Made by a program: the position numbers and the translations under genes. This document shows, in pieces, positions 53,046-61,640 of a stretch of 64,000 nucleotides of DNA. Origin of the DNA: Saccharofermentans sp. (GTDB taxonomy: Bacteria > Bacillota > Clostridia > Saccharofermentanales > Saccharofermentanaceae); the NCBI GenBank assembly GCA_024691325.1, contig JAILNR010000003.1, positions 1-64,000 on the forward strand, given 5' to 3'. Every line of letters begins with the position of its first letter. Positions within the stretch are counted from its first letter, which is position 1. Below the pieces are notes generated by a model. It searched no databases and was not told the DNA's origin. It was given only the letters and a program-made list of their open reading frames with translations.

Positions 53046-53968
53046 GCGAACACCTCGATCTCATCTAATGTAGGAAGCGCCGGGATACCTCCTGACTTCC
53101 GGATGCAAAGACCGCCCGATACAGCGCCGTATCTTCCCGCCGTCTTAAGCACTTCTAACGTTATATCATCTAATGAACGAACGCCCTGTCTTAACAGACT
53201 CGAGAGGAATCCTCCCCAGTACGCATCTCCCGCGCCTGTCGTATCTTTTACCGTAACTTTCATCGCGGGAACATCTTCATATTCACCTTTATAGTAGATT
53301 CTGGCGCCTTCGCCGCCTCTTGTAAGTACGATGACTGTTACGTCATTCTCACTCATGAATAACGGAATGTTCTGCTCGCCTCCGACGAAGTCCAATTCCT
53401 CATCCGAGATTTTAAGCAGATCCACGTACGGCAGAACTTTATTTACTTCCCCGCGGCACTCATCTGCGCTCCAGATCTTGTCTCTGAAGTTGATGTCGAA
53501 ACTGATTATTTTCGAGCAGGCTTTTGCTTTCTTAAGTGCAAGCAGGACCGAGTCGCGTGATGGCGTTCCCGACTGGCTGACGGAACCCGCATGCACGATA
53601 TCCCAATCATTAAAGTCGACGCTCTCGACGTCGTCCCGGGTTAGCAGCATATCGGCGCCGGGCTTGCGCGCGAACGTGAATGAGCGGTCGCCCGTGTCGT
53701 CCAAAGTAACGAACGCGAGAGTAGTCGTCGCGTCGTTTGTGAGTTCGGGGGTGAGCAGCGCGACGTTGTTGTCTTCAAGAGTCTTTTTGAGGAGGCGGCC
53801 GAAGTCGTCATTCCCCAACTTGCCGAGGAAGCCCGCAGTCACGCCATTACGGGCGCAGCTGACCGCGACATTCGCCGGCGCGCCTCCGGGATTAGCCGTA
53901 TAAGTAAGCTTCATATCGGGAACGGGTGTAAAGTCGATGAGCATCTCGCCAACGCATAAAATCTTCAT
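53042..53968 (-). CDS. PfkB-family fructokinase
   Basis: 308 residues from the ATG at 53968 (MKILCVGEMLIDF), with AGGGGGATTT before it; a longer frame is not needed. PfkB motifs: NPGGAPANVAVSCARNG near residue 35, GKLGNDDFGRLL, and the C-terminal DTTGAGDAYWGGF with the catalytic Asp. The GEMLIDF/NPGGAPANVA pair is that of fructokinases. First gene of the operon fructokinase, beta-mannosidase, mannose isomerase: the product would be fructose-6-phosphate. Confidence 0.92.
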   Translation of the reverse strand: MKILCVGEMLIDFTPVPDMKLTYTANPGGAPANVAVSCARNGVTAGFLGKLGNDDFGRLLKKTLEDNNVALLTPELTNDATTTLAFVTLDDTGDRSFTFARKPGADMLLTRDDVESVDFNDWDIVHAGSVSQSGTPSRDSVLLALKKAKACSKIISFDINFRDKIWSADECRGEVNKVLPYVDLLKISDEELDFVGGEQNIPLFMSENDVTVIVLTRGGEGARIYYKGEYEDVPAMKVTVKDTTGAGDAYWGGFLSSLLRQGVRSLDDITLEVLKTAGRYGAVSGGLCIRKSGGIPALPTLDEIEVFA

Positions 53969-53999
53969 ATGAAATCCCCCTGTTTGTCTTTCAGGTATG

Positions 54000-54040
54000 A
54001 TTATACTTTGAATGTCGGCTTTTGTGTCTCTACGCAGAGA
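54000..54040 (-). promoter_or_regulatory. Possible promoter and palindromic operator of the mannoside operon
   Basis: On the minus strand a TATAAT box (54005-54000) lies about 32 bp before the fructokinase start. A perfect 5-4-5 palindrome TCTCTACGCAGAGA at 54027-54040 covers the position of the -35 region, where no good -35 hexamer is seen. A similar half (TGTCTCTAC) recurs near 54090. This could be a repressor or activator site; no regulator gene of the operon is in the window. Confidence 0.4.
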
Positions 54041-54151
54041 TAAATTAACGGCTTTTTGTAGAATCACCCCTATAATTCTCTACTGACTGTCTCTACAAAT
54101 AGACATATACCCACACCTATATAGACAACCGCCACCAAATAGCCGCACATC

Positions 54152-54191
54152 TGTCGTTTTTTGTCGATAATTGTCTCCAATTGTCTCCCAA
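54152..54191 (+). promoter_or_regulatory. Four TGTC motifs at exact 10-bp spacing upstream of nuclease-like gene 1
   Basis: TGTC occurs at 54152, 54162, 54172 and 54182, in units TGTCGTTTTT, TGTCGATAAT, TGTCTCCAAT and TGTCTCCCAA. After 18 bp a TACAAT box (54210-54215) lies 6 bases before the ATG at 54222. The same element, with the same distances, precedes the paralogous gene at 61711. Confidence 0.7.
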
Positions 54192-54221
54192 TCCCGGACT
54201 TATGATATGTACAATCGGGCT

Positions 54222-54986
54222 ATGGTTAATAAAACGCATCACGAATTGCTGATCTCATACTACAAAGACAGGTATAGCCGCCTGCCGCACGGTTCGTTCG
54301 GGACGCACAACGGCAGGCCCGTGATTTATGTGACTTACGATCCGAACAATCCGCAGATCACGCCGAAGAACAAGCGGTGCTTAAGCCATAATTCAAAAGA
54401 CGGCAAACTCTACTTCAATTTGATCAGCGAATCTATACAGATAAAGGAAAAGATCCTTAAGCTTACGGACAACTGGAATATTAACTATAAAGACAATCCG
54501 CGCGACATCCCATTCCCGCTTAAAAGAAGGGCCGCATCTCCACTCACTCAGGATATCTACGATAATGCGGCGGAATTCCAGAACACTTATCCGTTCAAGA
54601 GAGTGATCGAGTATAAAGGCATGCGGCTAAGATCCAAGAACGAGTTGATACTTTGCCAGACGCTGGACAATATGGGATATGAATATAAGGTTGAGATAGG
54701 TCTGTCAGGCGGCCGCTTCAGCACACTTTTCCCGGACGCGACCATCATAATCAGAGAGCTTCAGAAACCGGTGTCGATCGAGCTCGACGGCGCGGCAGAC
54801 GATGAGGACTACTACACGAAGGCGGAGAACAGGAAACGCGCTTACATCAAGAGCGGATTCATCGAGCAAAAAGACATCATCTTCTTCCGCCTGTACGATT
54901 CATATTCATTCGATCACTCAAGACTCGAGGCGCTCATCACAGCCGCCATCTATACAAATCTGTCCGACATCATTCTCCCGGATTAG
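54222..54986 (+). CDS. DUF559/Vsr-like PD-(D/E)xK-fold protein, paralogue 1
   Basis: 254 residues from the ATG at 54222, chosen because it aligns with the start of the paralogue at 61711 (VNKTHHELLISYYKDRYSRL). The C-terminal half has a nuclease-like pattern: LRSKNELILCQTLDNMGYEY, FPDATIII (motif Asp), VSIELDGA (E-x-D), then ENRKRAYIKSGF and DIIFFRLY. This resembles the EIDG...D..R...L...GY...FR order of DUF559/Vsr-like endonucleases. The N-terminal 110 residues (LPHGSFGTHNGRPVIYVTYD) are family-specific. No ribosome site; its last 17 bp overlap the convergent regulator gene. DNA target and role are unknown. Confidence 0.65.
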   Translation: MVNKTHHELLISYYKDRYSRLPHGSFGTHNGRPVIYVTYDPNNPQITPKNKRCLSHNSKDGKLYFNLISESIQIKEKILKLTDNWNINYKDNPRDIPFPLKRRAASPLTQDIYDNAAEFQNTYPFKRVIEYKGMRLRSKNELILCQTLDNMGYEYKVEIGLSGGRFSTLFPDATIIIRELQKPVSIELDGAADDEDYYTKAENRKRAYIKSGFIEQKDIIFFRLYDSYSFDHSRLEALITAAIYTNLSDIILPD

Positions 54987-55401
54987 GGCCTTTTCTTATC
55001 GCATCGAACATCTTAAGGAATCCGTCAGTCTTGACGAGCGCGATGCCCTGGCCTTCATCGCCCAACACGAGGATCTTATCACCCGTCTCGATCCCGAATA
55101 CTTTACGAGCCTTCGCCGGAATAACGACCTGGCCTTTATCCCCGACTGTGACTACACCGAATATATGCTTGCCCTTCGGCGGAACACCGAGGCCGTAATT
55201 CTCCTCCGACTTGTAATTCGCGAGATCATCAAGCGAGACTCCGAAGACATCGGCCAGTACCTTGCTCTGCGTTAAGTTCGGGCAGGTCTTGCCGCTCTCC
55301 CACTGGGCTATGGACTGGCGCGTTACACCAATCTTGTCGGCAAGATCTTCCTGCGTCATGTTGTTGTACTTGCGAAGACGGATTATGTTGTCACTGAACA
55401 T
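54970..55401 (-). CDS. XRE helix-turn-helix regulator fused to an AbrB/SpoVT domain
   Basis: 143 residues. Residues 4-60 are an XRE HTH (IIRLRKYNNMTQEDLADKIG, TRQSIAQWESGKTCPN). Residues 80-128 are a swapped-hairpin AbrB/MazE-type DNA-binding domain (GVVTVGDKGQVVIPAKARKV, FGIETGDKILVLGDEGQGIA). Two DNA-binding modules on one chain. AAAGGAGG ribosome site. The start lies within the end of the acyltransferase gene upstream (11-bp overlap), so they are cotranscribed; it may control that gene. Confidence 0.9.
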   Translation of the reverse strand: MFSDNIIRLRKYNNMTQEDLADKIGVTRQSIAQWESGKTCPNLTQSKVLADVFGVSLDDLANYKSEENYGLGVPPKGKHIFGVVTVGDKGQVVIPAKARKVFGIETGDKILVLGDEGQGIALVKTDGFLKMFDAIRKGPNPGE

Positions 55402-56488
55402 TTCTGGCCTCCTTTGAAGACGGCTTTTTTATACCGAGCAGACTCCATCTGACAAACGGAATCCGCGTAACGATCTCTGTCAGGATTATTGAACCCGCGA
55501 GCCCGGACACACCGCACAGCACATAGCAGACGAATGCGGGCCAGTCGGTATAAAGGGTAAGAAGCAGCGCCACTGCCGACATCGCGACATAATGGAATGT
55601 GTAGATGCCGAAGCTCCTCTTGGTCATGAAAGCCGCAAAAGGCGTCACGCGGTCAAACCACGCCCTGAACGAACCAAGAAGCGCGAGGCACATCGCCCAG
55701 CAAAAAGCGACCGCCGGAACGCACGCCATCACGGGCATCTCCATCGCATCATCACCAAAGTGGAGCACCAGGTATGTGACACCGAGCACCGCCGCAGCAG
55801 CAATAAGAGGAATCCTGAACTTCGCGAGACGATCAACGACCTCATCATGCGCGAAAACAAAATACCCCAGGAAAAACACGAACGGATAGATGCCGAATCT
55901 GTAAACAGACAGGATCGGCAGGTTAAGGATCTGTGCTGATACGAAGACGGGGATCACCAGAAGAACTGATGCGATGATACCTGTCTTTGATGTGAATCTA
56001 TAAAGCTTCCCCTTCTCAAGTTTTGCAACGAGTGCGCACAGGAGTGAGATCAGCCACAGTAGCTGCGAGAACCAAAGTATGCTCGTTCCCGAGATGTCCA
56101 TGATAAGAAACTTTACTACTACAGGAAGCTGCATGAATCCCTGGTCTTCCTCGAACGCATGTGACTCAGCCATGTTGATATAGCCCTGTATCCAGCCGAA
56201 CAGGAGTATGCCGATAGTAGACGGCACGAGAAGCTTACGTGTCCTGGAGCGGATAAACTCTTTAATACTGTGCTTCTCAAGATAGTATCTCGAGCTCATC
56301 CCGGCGATCAGGAAGAGCAGCACCATGATCCACGGATACAAAAGGTAGATGATTCCGTCCTGATACTGGACCTCGCTGAAGGTCTTGAAGGACAGAACGC
56401 CTAATGCATTAAACATGAAGAAAACGTGATAAATAACAACTGCCAGAACCGTGAACCAGCGAAGGTTGTCAATGTAGTGCTTTCTCAT
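55391..56488 (-). CDS. Acyltransferase family 3 membrane protein
   Basis: 365 residues with 10 helices. RKHYIDNLRWFTVLAVVIYH gives the N-terminal DNLR and the catalytic-type His of family 3; LFLIAGMSSRYYLEKHS follows. This subgroup (with NLR and GMS) is close to OpgC/surface-sugar acyltransferase-like proteins of unknown substrate. Alone in this neighbourhood apart from the regulator coupled to it, so its glycan target is unknown. Confidence 0.87.
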   Translation of the reverse strand: MRKHYIDNLRWFTVLAVVIYHVFFMFNALGVLSFKTFSEVQYQDGIIYLLYPWIMVLLFLIAGMSSRYYLEKHSIKEFIRSRTRKLLVPSTIGILLFGWIQGYINMAESHAFEEDQGFMQLPVVVKFLIMDISGTSILWFSQLLWLISLLCALVAKLEKGKLYRFTSKTGIIASVLLVIPVFVSAQILNLPILSVYRFGIYPFVFFLGYFVFAHDEVVDRLAKFRIPLIAAAAVLGVTYLVLHFGDDAMEMPVMACVPAVAFCWAMCLALLGSFRAWFDRVTPFAAFMTKRSFGIYTFHYVAMSAVALLLTLYTDWPAFVCYVLCGVSGLAGSIILTEIVTRIPFVRWSLLGIKKPSSKEARNVQ

Positions 56489-56537
56489 ACTTTTACCACC
56501 TTTGCAACTAATCTTAACATCATATTAATTGCCGCGC

Positions 56538-56582
56538 AAAAAGAAATCCACCAACCAAATCTAACATTGGGTGGTGGATTTT
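56538..56582 (-). terminator. Intrinsic terminator after the tetR-like gene
   Basis: On the minus strand AAATCCACCA (56581-56572) pairs with TGGTGGATTT (56553-56544), followed by CTTTTTG. It lies about 30 bp after the TetR gene stop. Confidence 0.75.
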
Positions 56583-56608
56583 GTTAATTTCTGTTGCGCA
56601 AGTAAAAC

Positions 56609-57193
56609 TTACTTCTTGCCGAATCTCTCGTTCATGTATTTCTCGTTCACGGTATCACGCTCGATGATAGTCTTGATGATAAAATCCTTCGACTCAACGA
56701 AGTTGCCTCTTACCCACTTCTCTATCATCGCGATACATCCGCAGGAATGGTAACTGCTCATGTACTCGAGTTCCTTGTTCATGATCGTGATATTGTGCTT
56801 CTCTGATCTTACCTGATGATAAAGACCGACAACAAGCTTATTGAACTTGTCGCGGAGTACACCCGTGTTGTTCGGGCTGAATATCATCATGAATATCTGG
56901 TGGTTGTTGTCGATATAATCGATAAGTCTTCTGAGCGCATCCTTTCCGCCCGGATCTTCCTCGCCAAGAATAATCTGACCTAACTCAACGAGCACCTCAG
57001 CCTCCATCTGGTCATAAAGATCGTAAACATCAAGATAGTGTTTATAGAAAGTACCACGGTTTACATCCGCCTTATCGGCAATCTCCTGAACCGTGATCTT
57101 ACGAAGCTCCTTATCTACGAGAAAACTTGCAAGTGCATCTCTTAAAGCTCTTCTGGTTTTCTCTGTTCGTCTGTCTGTCTTCTTCTCAGCCAT
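56609..57193 (-). CDS. TetR/AcrR-family regulator
   Basis: 194 residues from the ATG at 57193, which has GGGAGGA 7 bases upstream. N-terminal TetR HTH: TRRALRDALASFLVDKELRK, ITVQEIADKADVNRGTFYKH YLD order. The C-terminal half (YHSCGCIAMIEKWVRGNFVE) is of the type found in DhaS/TetR_C_33-like regulators. It is divergent from the MATE transporter with 87 bp between start codons and probably represses it in response to a drug or metabolite. Confidence 0.92.
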   Translation of the reverse strand: MAEKKTDRRTEKTRRALRDALASFLVDKELRKITVQEIADKADVNRGTFYKHYLDVYDLYDQMEAEVLVELGQIILGEEDPGGKDALRRLIDYIDNNHQIFMMIFSPNNTGVLRDKFNKLVVGLYHQVRSEKHNITIMNKELEYMSSYHSCGCIAMIEKWVRGNFVESKDFIIKTIIERDTVNEKYMNERFGKK

Positions 57194-57243
57194 ATCGTCC
57201 TCCCTAAACACATTCTTATGTGATTATACAGTATTTTTTAGCA

Positions 57244-57272
57244 TTGACTTAATAGAAGAACAGTCGTATTTA
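57244..57272 (+). promoter_or_regulatory. Promoter of the MATE transporter, implying a leaderless mRNA
   Basis: TTGACT at 57244-57249 and TATTTA at 57267-57272 are 17 bp apart. Transcription would start at about 57279-57281, at the ATG itself. No ribosome site lies before the ATG. The short space to the divergent TetR gene likely holds its operator. Confidence 0.55.
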
Positions 57273-57280
57273 TATATTCT

Positions 57281-58648
57281 ATGTCTGAAGAGAGTTCTAA
57301 CAAGTTAAATACCCGCAACCTGACCACAGGTTCGATGGTCGGAAAGATCATTACTTTCGCGATACCGCTTGCAGTAATCGGAATACTGCAGCAGCTTTTT
57401 AATGCAGCGGATGTCGCGGTCGTCGGACAGTATGTCGGCAAGGACGCGATGGCTGCGGTCGGCGCGAACAGCTCGATAATCAATCTTGTAGTTAACCTTT
57501 TCGTAGGGATATCAATAGGCTCGAATGTCGTTATCGCGAATTCTGTCGGCAAGAAAGACAGGCAGCGTGCACAGGATGCGGCGAAGTCTTCCATCGTCAT
57601 CGCGCTCATCGGCGGTGTGGCGGTCGCGGTCATAGGCGAGCTTCTCGCGGCAAGCATAGTCAGGTCGATGAATGTGCCCGACTCGATCTTCCCGATGGCG
57701 CTTCTATACCTGCGCATTTATTTTGCAGGCATGCCCGTCATCCTGCTTTATAACTTCGAGGCCGCGATCTTCAGAGGTCTTTCCGATTCGCGCACGCCTC
57801 TTATCGTGCTCACACTCTCGGGCATACTCAATGTGTGCCTTAATTTCCTTTTTGTATATTACGCGCACATGGGCGTCGAGGGAGTTGCGATCGCTACCGT
57901 GGTGTCGAATCTCACGAGCTCGGTCCTGCTTCTTCTTAAGCTTCTCGGCCACGACTCACCAATCGATCTTCGCGCGGGTGTTGTCAGCACCAAGGTCGTA
58001 AACAAGATCCTCATCCTCGGCATACCCGCGGGAGTTCAAAGCGGCATCTTCAGCGTCGCGAACGTCATAATCCAGACTGCCATCAACGGCTTAGGTCCCG
58101 ATGTAATGGCGGCATCAAGCGCGGCCTACAACATCGAGATCTTCGTCTACTACATACTGAATTCATTCGCGCAGACGTGCACGACTTTCGTCGGGCAGAA
58201 CTACGGTGCCGGCAAGATCGACCGCTGCCGCCGCGCGCTCATAACATGCATCATCATCAACTATGTTGTAACAGGTACGGTGGTCGCCCTCGTACTCATC
58301 TTCGGCAATCAGCTCCTCGGCATCTTCAACAAAGACGCGGAGGTCATCGCCATCGGCTACATCCGCCTGATCTACATCTTCATGTCGTATATCTTCACAC
58401 TGCCTGAAGCCGTCATCGCGAGCTACCTTAACGGCTACGGCAAAACGCTTCCGCCCGCCGCACTGTCAGTCATCGGCATCTGCGCCACCAGACTTGTGTG
58501 GATCTTCTACGTCTTCCCGCGCCACCGCTCATTCGACGTCATCATGATGGCATACCCCATCTCGATGGTCGTCACGCTCGCGCTCATGATAGGCGCACTG
58601 ATAGTGATCCGCCCCGGCATCCAGGCCCAAAAGCGGCTGTCCTCTTAA
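57281..58648 (+). CDS. MATE-family multidrug/cation efflux transporter
   Basis: 455 residues with 12 helices. TTGSMVGKIITFAIPLAVIG, LFNAADVAVVGQYVGKDAMA, AVGANSSIINL and the second-half AQTCTTFVGQNYGAGK match MATE proteins of the MepA/DinF-like bacterial group. Uses Na+ or H+ to export drugs or metabolites. Divergent from its probable TetR regulator; its end overlaps the convergent SDR gene by 4 bp. G+C-rich codons in the 3' half. Confidence 0.94.
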   Translation: MSEESSNKLNTRNLTTGSMVGKIITFAIPLAVIGILQQLFNAADVAVVGQYVGKDAMAAVGANSSIINLVVNLFVGISIGSNVVIANSVGKKDRQRAQDAAKSSIVIALIGGVAVAVIGELLAASIVRSMNVPDSIFPMALLYLRIYFAGMPVILLYNFEAAIFRGLSDSRTPLIVLTLSGILNVCLNFLFVYYAHMGVEGVAIATVVSNLTSSVLLLLKLLGHDSPIDLRAGVVSTKVVNKILILGIPAGVQSGIFSVANVIIQTAINGLGPDVMAASSAAYNIEIFVYYILNSFAQTCTTFVGQNYGAGKIDRCRRALITCIIINYVVTGTVVALVLIFGNQLLGIFNKDAEVIAIGYIRLIYIFMSYIFTLPEAVIASYLNGYGKTLPPAALSVIGICATRLVWIFYVFPRHRSFDVIMMAYPISMVVTLALMIGALIVIRPGIQAQKRLSS

Positions 58649-59364
58649 AACGGGTAGTCCTCGCCCTCGTTCGTTATGAACCTGTGGCCTTCGAAGTCTT
58701 CCCTCCTGCTCTCGAAAAGCTCCTGCAGTATTCCCGCAGCTTCGTATGAAGAAAGCGGAGCAGGATTGTCCTCCCTGCCGTCCGTTCTTATCCAGCCCGG
58801 ATGAACGCAGAAGATATTGACTTTATGCTCGTCCTTTATCGTATTCCAGATATTCATGGTCGCCATGTTGAGGGCGGCCTTCGCCATGCCGTAGTCTATC
58901 TGTGCGGTCCTGTAGCACTTCGAGATGCTGCCCGCCTCGGATGAGATATTCATGATAAGTGCTGTCATGCCGCTCTTCTTCAAAAGCGGGAAGAATGCCT
59001 TGATGACTCTCATCGCGCCGACCGCCGTTATATCTACTGTGCGTGCAATGTAGTCAAGATTTGCATCGAAGAAACCCTTGTCGCAGTCGGGCGATACTGA
59101 GACGGCGTTGTTGACAATAAGATCAAGGTGATCGATCTTATTTCTTAACTCTGCGGCTGCCGCCTCAACAGACTTACTGTCCTTAATATCCATAGTAAGA
59201 ACGATGAGTTTGTCCTTATAAGTCTTCTGAAGTTCGGCAAGTCCGTCGTTCATCTTATGGACGGTCGCGACGACGGTGTCGCCGCGCTCCAGGTATCTTA
59301 ATACGAGATTAAATCCCAGGCCTACCTTCTTGCCTGCTCCCGTTACCATTACGTTTTGTGACAT
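58645..59364 (-). CDS. Short-chain dehydrogenase/reductase
   Basis: 239 residues. Cofactor motif VTGAGKKVGLGFNLVLRYLE, NNAVS, Ser in MNISSEAGSI, Tyr in DYGMAKAALN with the following Lys, and PGWIRTDG form a classical SDR. Resembles small-molecule carbonyl reductases. It follows the aldo/keto reductase gene by 9 bp and has AAGGAG before the ATG. With the flavin-fold protein and reductase it forms a redox mini-operon (60724 to 58645). Substrate unknown. Confidence 0.9.
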   Translation of the reverse strand: MSQNVMVTGAGKKVGLGFNLVLRYLERGDTVVATVHKMNDGLAELQKTYKDKLIVLTMDIKDSKSVEAAAAELRNKIDHLDLIVNNAVSVSPDCDKGFFDANLDYIARTVDITAVGAMRVIKAFFPLLKKSGMTALIMNISSEAGSISKCYRTAQIDYGMAKAALNMATMNIWNTIKDEHKVNIFCVHPGWIRTDGREDNPAPLSSYEAAGILQELFESRREDFEGHRFITNEGEDYPF

Positions 59365-59373
59365 GTGAACTCC

Positions 59374-60300
59374 TTACGGCAGGAACTTGCCTGATGCAAG
59401 ATATAGCTGATACCACTCGTTGTGGGTGAGGTCAACATTTGCCGCGCCGCACAGATCCTTAAGATGCTCGGGGTTCATGGTACCCGCGATGACCTGCATC
59501 CTGGCAGGGTGACGCAAGATCCATGCGATCGCGATCGCGGACTTGCTGACGCCGTACTTCTCGCCGAGCTTAGCAAGGCAGTCATTAAGTTCAGGGAACT
59601 CGGGGTTATCGATGAAGCTTCCCTGGAACATGCCGACCTGCAAAGGCGACCACGCCTGTACCGTGATATCGTTCAGGCGGCAATACTCGAGAATGCCGTT
59701 GTCGCGGTCAATGGAGCGGTCTGTCGTCTTGTTGTTAAGATAAAGTGCCGCATCAATGATCTGAGTCTGGTCAAGCGAGAACTGAAGCTGGTTAAAGACA
59801 AGAGGCTGCTTCACATACTTCTTGAGAAGCTCGAGCTGCCCCGGCGTCACGTTACTCACGCCGAAGTGCTTAACCTTGCCCGCGGTGTAAAGCTTGTCAA
59901 AAGCCTCCGCCACCTCCTCGGGATCGAAAAGCAGATCGGGGCGGTGCAAAAGCAAAACATCGAGGTAATCCATCTTAAGCCTTGCAAGACTCTCGTCCGC
60001 ACTTTTTAAGATATCATCGCGGCTCCAATCGAATTCCTTACGGTCGAAGTGAAGGCCGCACTTGCTTTGGATGATGACATCTTCTCTTCTGAGGCCTGTC
60101 GTCGGGAAGGCATCTCCGAATCTCGTCTCAGCTTCACCGTCGCCGTAGCATGTCGCGTGATCGTAGAAGTTGATGCCGTTCTCATCGGCGACGCGTATCA
60201 TATTTGCAGCCTGCTCGACTGAGAGCGAAGGCATGCGCATGCAGCCGAGAATAATGCGGGATACATTCCCGGGACCGTTTACAATATTTTGCATCTTCAT
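59374..60300 (-). CDS. Aldo/keto reductase (YdhF-like)
   Basis: 308 residues from the ATG at 60300, preceded by AGGAGGAA; a longer frame starts inside the upstream gene. Catalytic tetrad regions: DENGINFYDHATCYGDGEAE (Asp, with Tyr), VIIQSKCGLHF (Lys), DVLLLHRPD (His). FGVSNVTPGQLELL and AWSPL are typical. NADPH-dependent carbonyl reductase of the YdhF group. Cotranscribed with the SDR downstream. Confidence 0.93.
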   Translation of the reverse strand: MKMQNIVNGPGNVSRIILGCMRMPSLSVEQAANMIRVADENGINFYDHATCYGDGEAETRFGDAFPTTGLRREDVIIQSKCGLHFDRKEFDWSRDDILKSADESLARLKMDYLDVLLLHRPDLLFDPEEVAEAFDKLYTAGKVKHFGVSNVTPGQLELLKKYVKQPLVFNQLQFSLDQTQIIDAALYLNNKTTDRSIDRDNGILEYCRLNDITVQAWSPLQVGMFQGSFIDNPEFPELNDCLAKLGEKYGVSKSAIAIAWILRHPARMQVIAGTMNPEHLKDLCGAANVDLTHNEWYQLYLASGKFLP

Positions 60301-60322
60301 ATGGATTCCTCCTGGGTTATTA

Positions 60323-60724
60323 TCAGAGCTCAACTACTTCGGGGGCAGCAGTGAACGAACTGAAAGTTGCCTTGCCGGACTTAAAGTAGAGCACCTGTGT
60401 GTTATCGTCATCGGCACTGTACATACCCTTAAGATCAGGATACTTATCGAGCATCGCAACCTTAACTTCTCTTCTGGGATCCTCAGCAAGCTCGCCTGCG
60501 ATGCGGATCCACTCTCCGTTCTTAAATGCAGATATCTCGACCTTCGGATTAGCGGCGATCTGCTTGGATACATCCTTAACCTTGCCTGTCTGGATATAGA
60601 TCTTATCCTCGTAGAGCATTACCGTTCCGAACGGTCTTACTCTCGGCTGGTTGCCCTCAACAGTTGCAAGGAAATATGTCCCTGCCTCATTCAAAAATGA
60701 AAACACCTTATCGATTGAGCTCAT
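60323..60724 (-). CDS. Pyridoxamine-5'-phosphate-oxidase-fold flavoprotein
   Basis: 133 residues, single split-barrel domain: FLNEAGTYFLATVEGNQPRV, RPFGTVMLYEDKIYIQTG, NPKVEISAFKNGEWIRI. This is the small PNPOx-like family that binds FMN or F420-like flavins in clostridia; the reaction is unknown. AAGGAGGG ribosome site. Head of the reductase operon. Confidence 0.9.
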   Translation of the reverse strand: MSSIDKVFSFLNEAGTYFLATVEGNQPRVRPFGTVMLYEDKIYIQTGKVKDVSKQIAANPKVEISAFKNGEWIRIAGELAEDPRREVKVAMLDKYPDLKGMYSADDDNTQVLYFKSGKATFSSFTAAPEVVEL

Positions 60725-60750
60725 GATTAAACCCTCCTTTTTGATATGAA

Positions 60751-61473
60751 TTATATCTCAAAATGTATCTGTTCCGTAAGTGTGCATGTGACCGTATCGA
60801 TGATCGGGAAATTGCACGATCCGATGAATGTCCCGTCCTTTCTTCTTGAGAAGACATCTGTAGAGATGACATTTCTTTCCGTAATGATCTCATGAACGGG
60901 CGTGTGCCCGACCACCTGGACATACTTACCTTCACCGTACATCGGCGTTTGTTCTGACTGCGGGCGGAACCATAAAGGAGAATCGTTTCCCCACATAATC
61001 TCTTCATTTAATCCGTTGATCGTTTTGATCACATGATCAACATCGTCCCACCTGTCCTTATCCACATTCTTCATTACAAATTCATTCGTCAAACCGCCGT
61101 GCAGGAACAGCACGTTATCAATTCTGTGGATATACGCAATATTGTCTTTTGAAGCAAGTGAACGCTTCAGTGATATGAGTTTGCTTTTTACTATGCTTTC
61201 AGCAAAGTACGAGTAACCGGTCTCGAGGAATTTCCATACATAGCTTTGATCGTGATTGCCGTAGCACCATAATGTATCGGGAAAATCCCTGGCGAATTGT
61301 ATAGCCGAATCAAAGGTAGTCTCGTACAGATCAATGTTCAATTCCTGATTCCACTCATCCGGAATGTCCATCAGGCAGACTGCACGGTCGGCCCGGCCCT
61401 CCGACAGAATCGACGCCGCGCCGGTAAAAAGAGCAGATTTCAAATGAACATCAGGTATTACAAGCACTCTCAT
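60751..61473 (-). CDS. Calcineurin-like metallophosphoesterase
   Basis: 240 residues. Metal-binding motifs in order: VIPDVHLKS (DxH), LMDIPDEW (replacing the usual GDxxD with MDxxD), WCYGNHDQSY (GNHD), LFLHGG and VVGHTPVHE (GHxxxH). Related to the ApaH/serine-threonine phosphatase-like branch. The first GDxxD glycine is altered but the Asp is kept. Stands alone, 26 bp before the flavin-fold gene. Confidence 0.88.
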   Translation of the reverse strand: MRVLVIPDVHLKSALFTGAASILSEGRADRAVCLMDIPDEWNQELNIDLYETTFDSAIQFARDFPDTLWCYGNHDQSYVWKFLETGYSYFAESIVKSKLISLKRSLASKDNIAYIHRIDNVLFLHGGLTNEFVMKNVDKDRWDDVDHVIKTINGLNEEIMWGNDSPLWFRPQSEQTPMYGEGKYVQVVGHTPVHEIITERNVISTDVFSRRKDGTFIGSCNFPIIDTVTCTLTEQIHFEI

Positions 61474-61640
61474 TCTTTTATTCTAACAAATGTACCTATG
61501 AGTGTACGCACATTTCACACTTATTAACCATAATTACTTACGAATGCCCTTTTGTACGTTATACATGTACTTAGAATTCGCCATTCGTGAATATATATAC
61601 GTACACCTTCGCACCATCCAGGCGCAAACAGGCAGTATAC

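Noticed and set aside
54152..54191. CRISPR-like or tandem-repeat array
   Set aside because: Units are only 10 bp without spacers and occur as four copies next to each start codon; a regulatory element is a better reading.
54222..55401. Toxin-antitoxin pair (nuclease-like gene with HTH-AbrB gene)
   Set aside because: The genes are convergent, not an operon, and the regulator is coupled to the acyltransferase gene instead; the second nuclease-like copy has no such partner.
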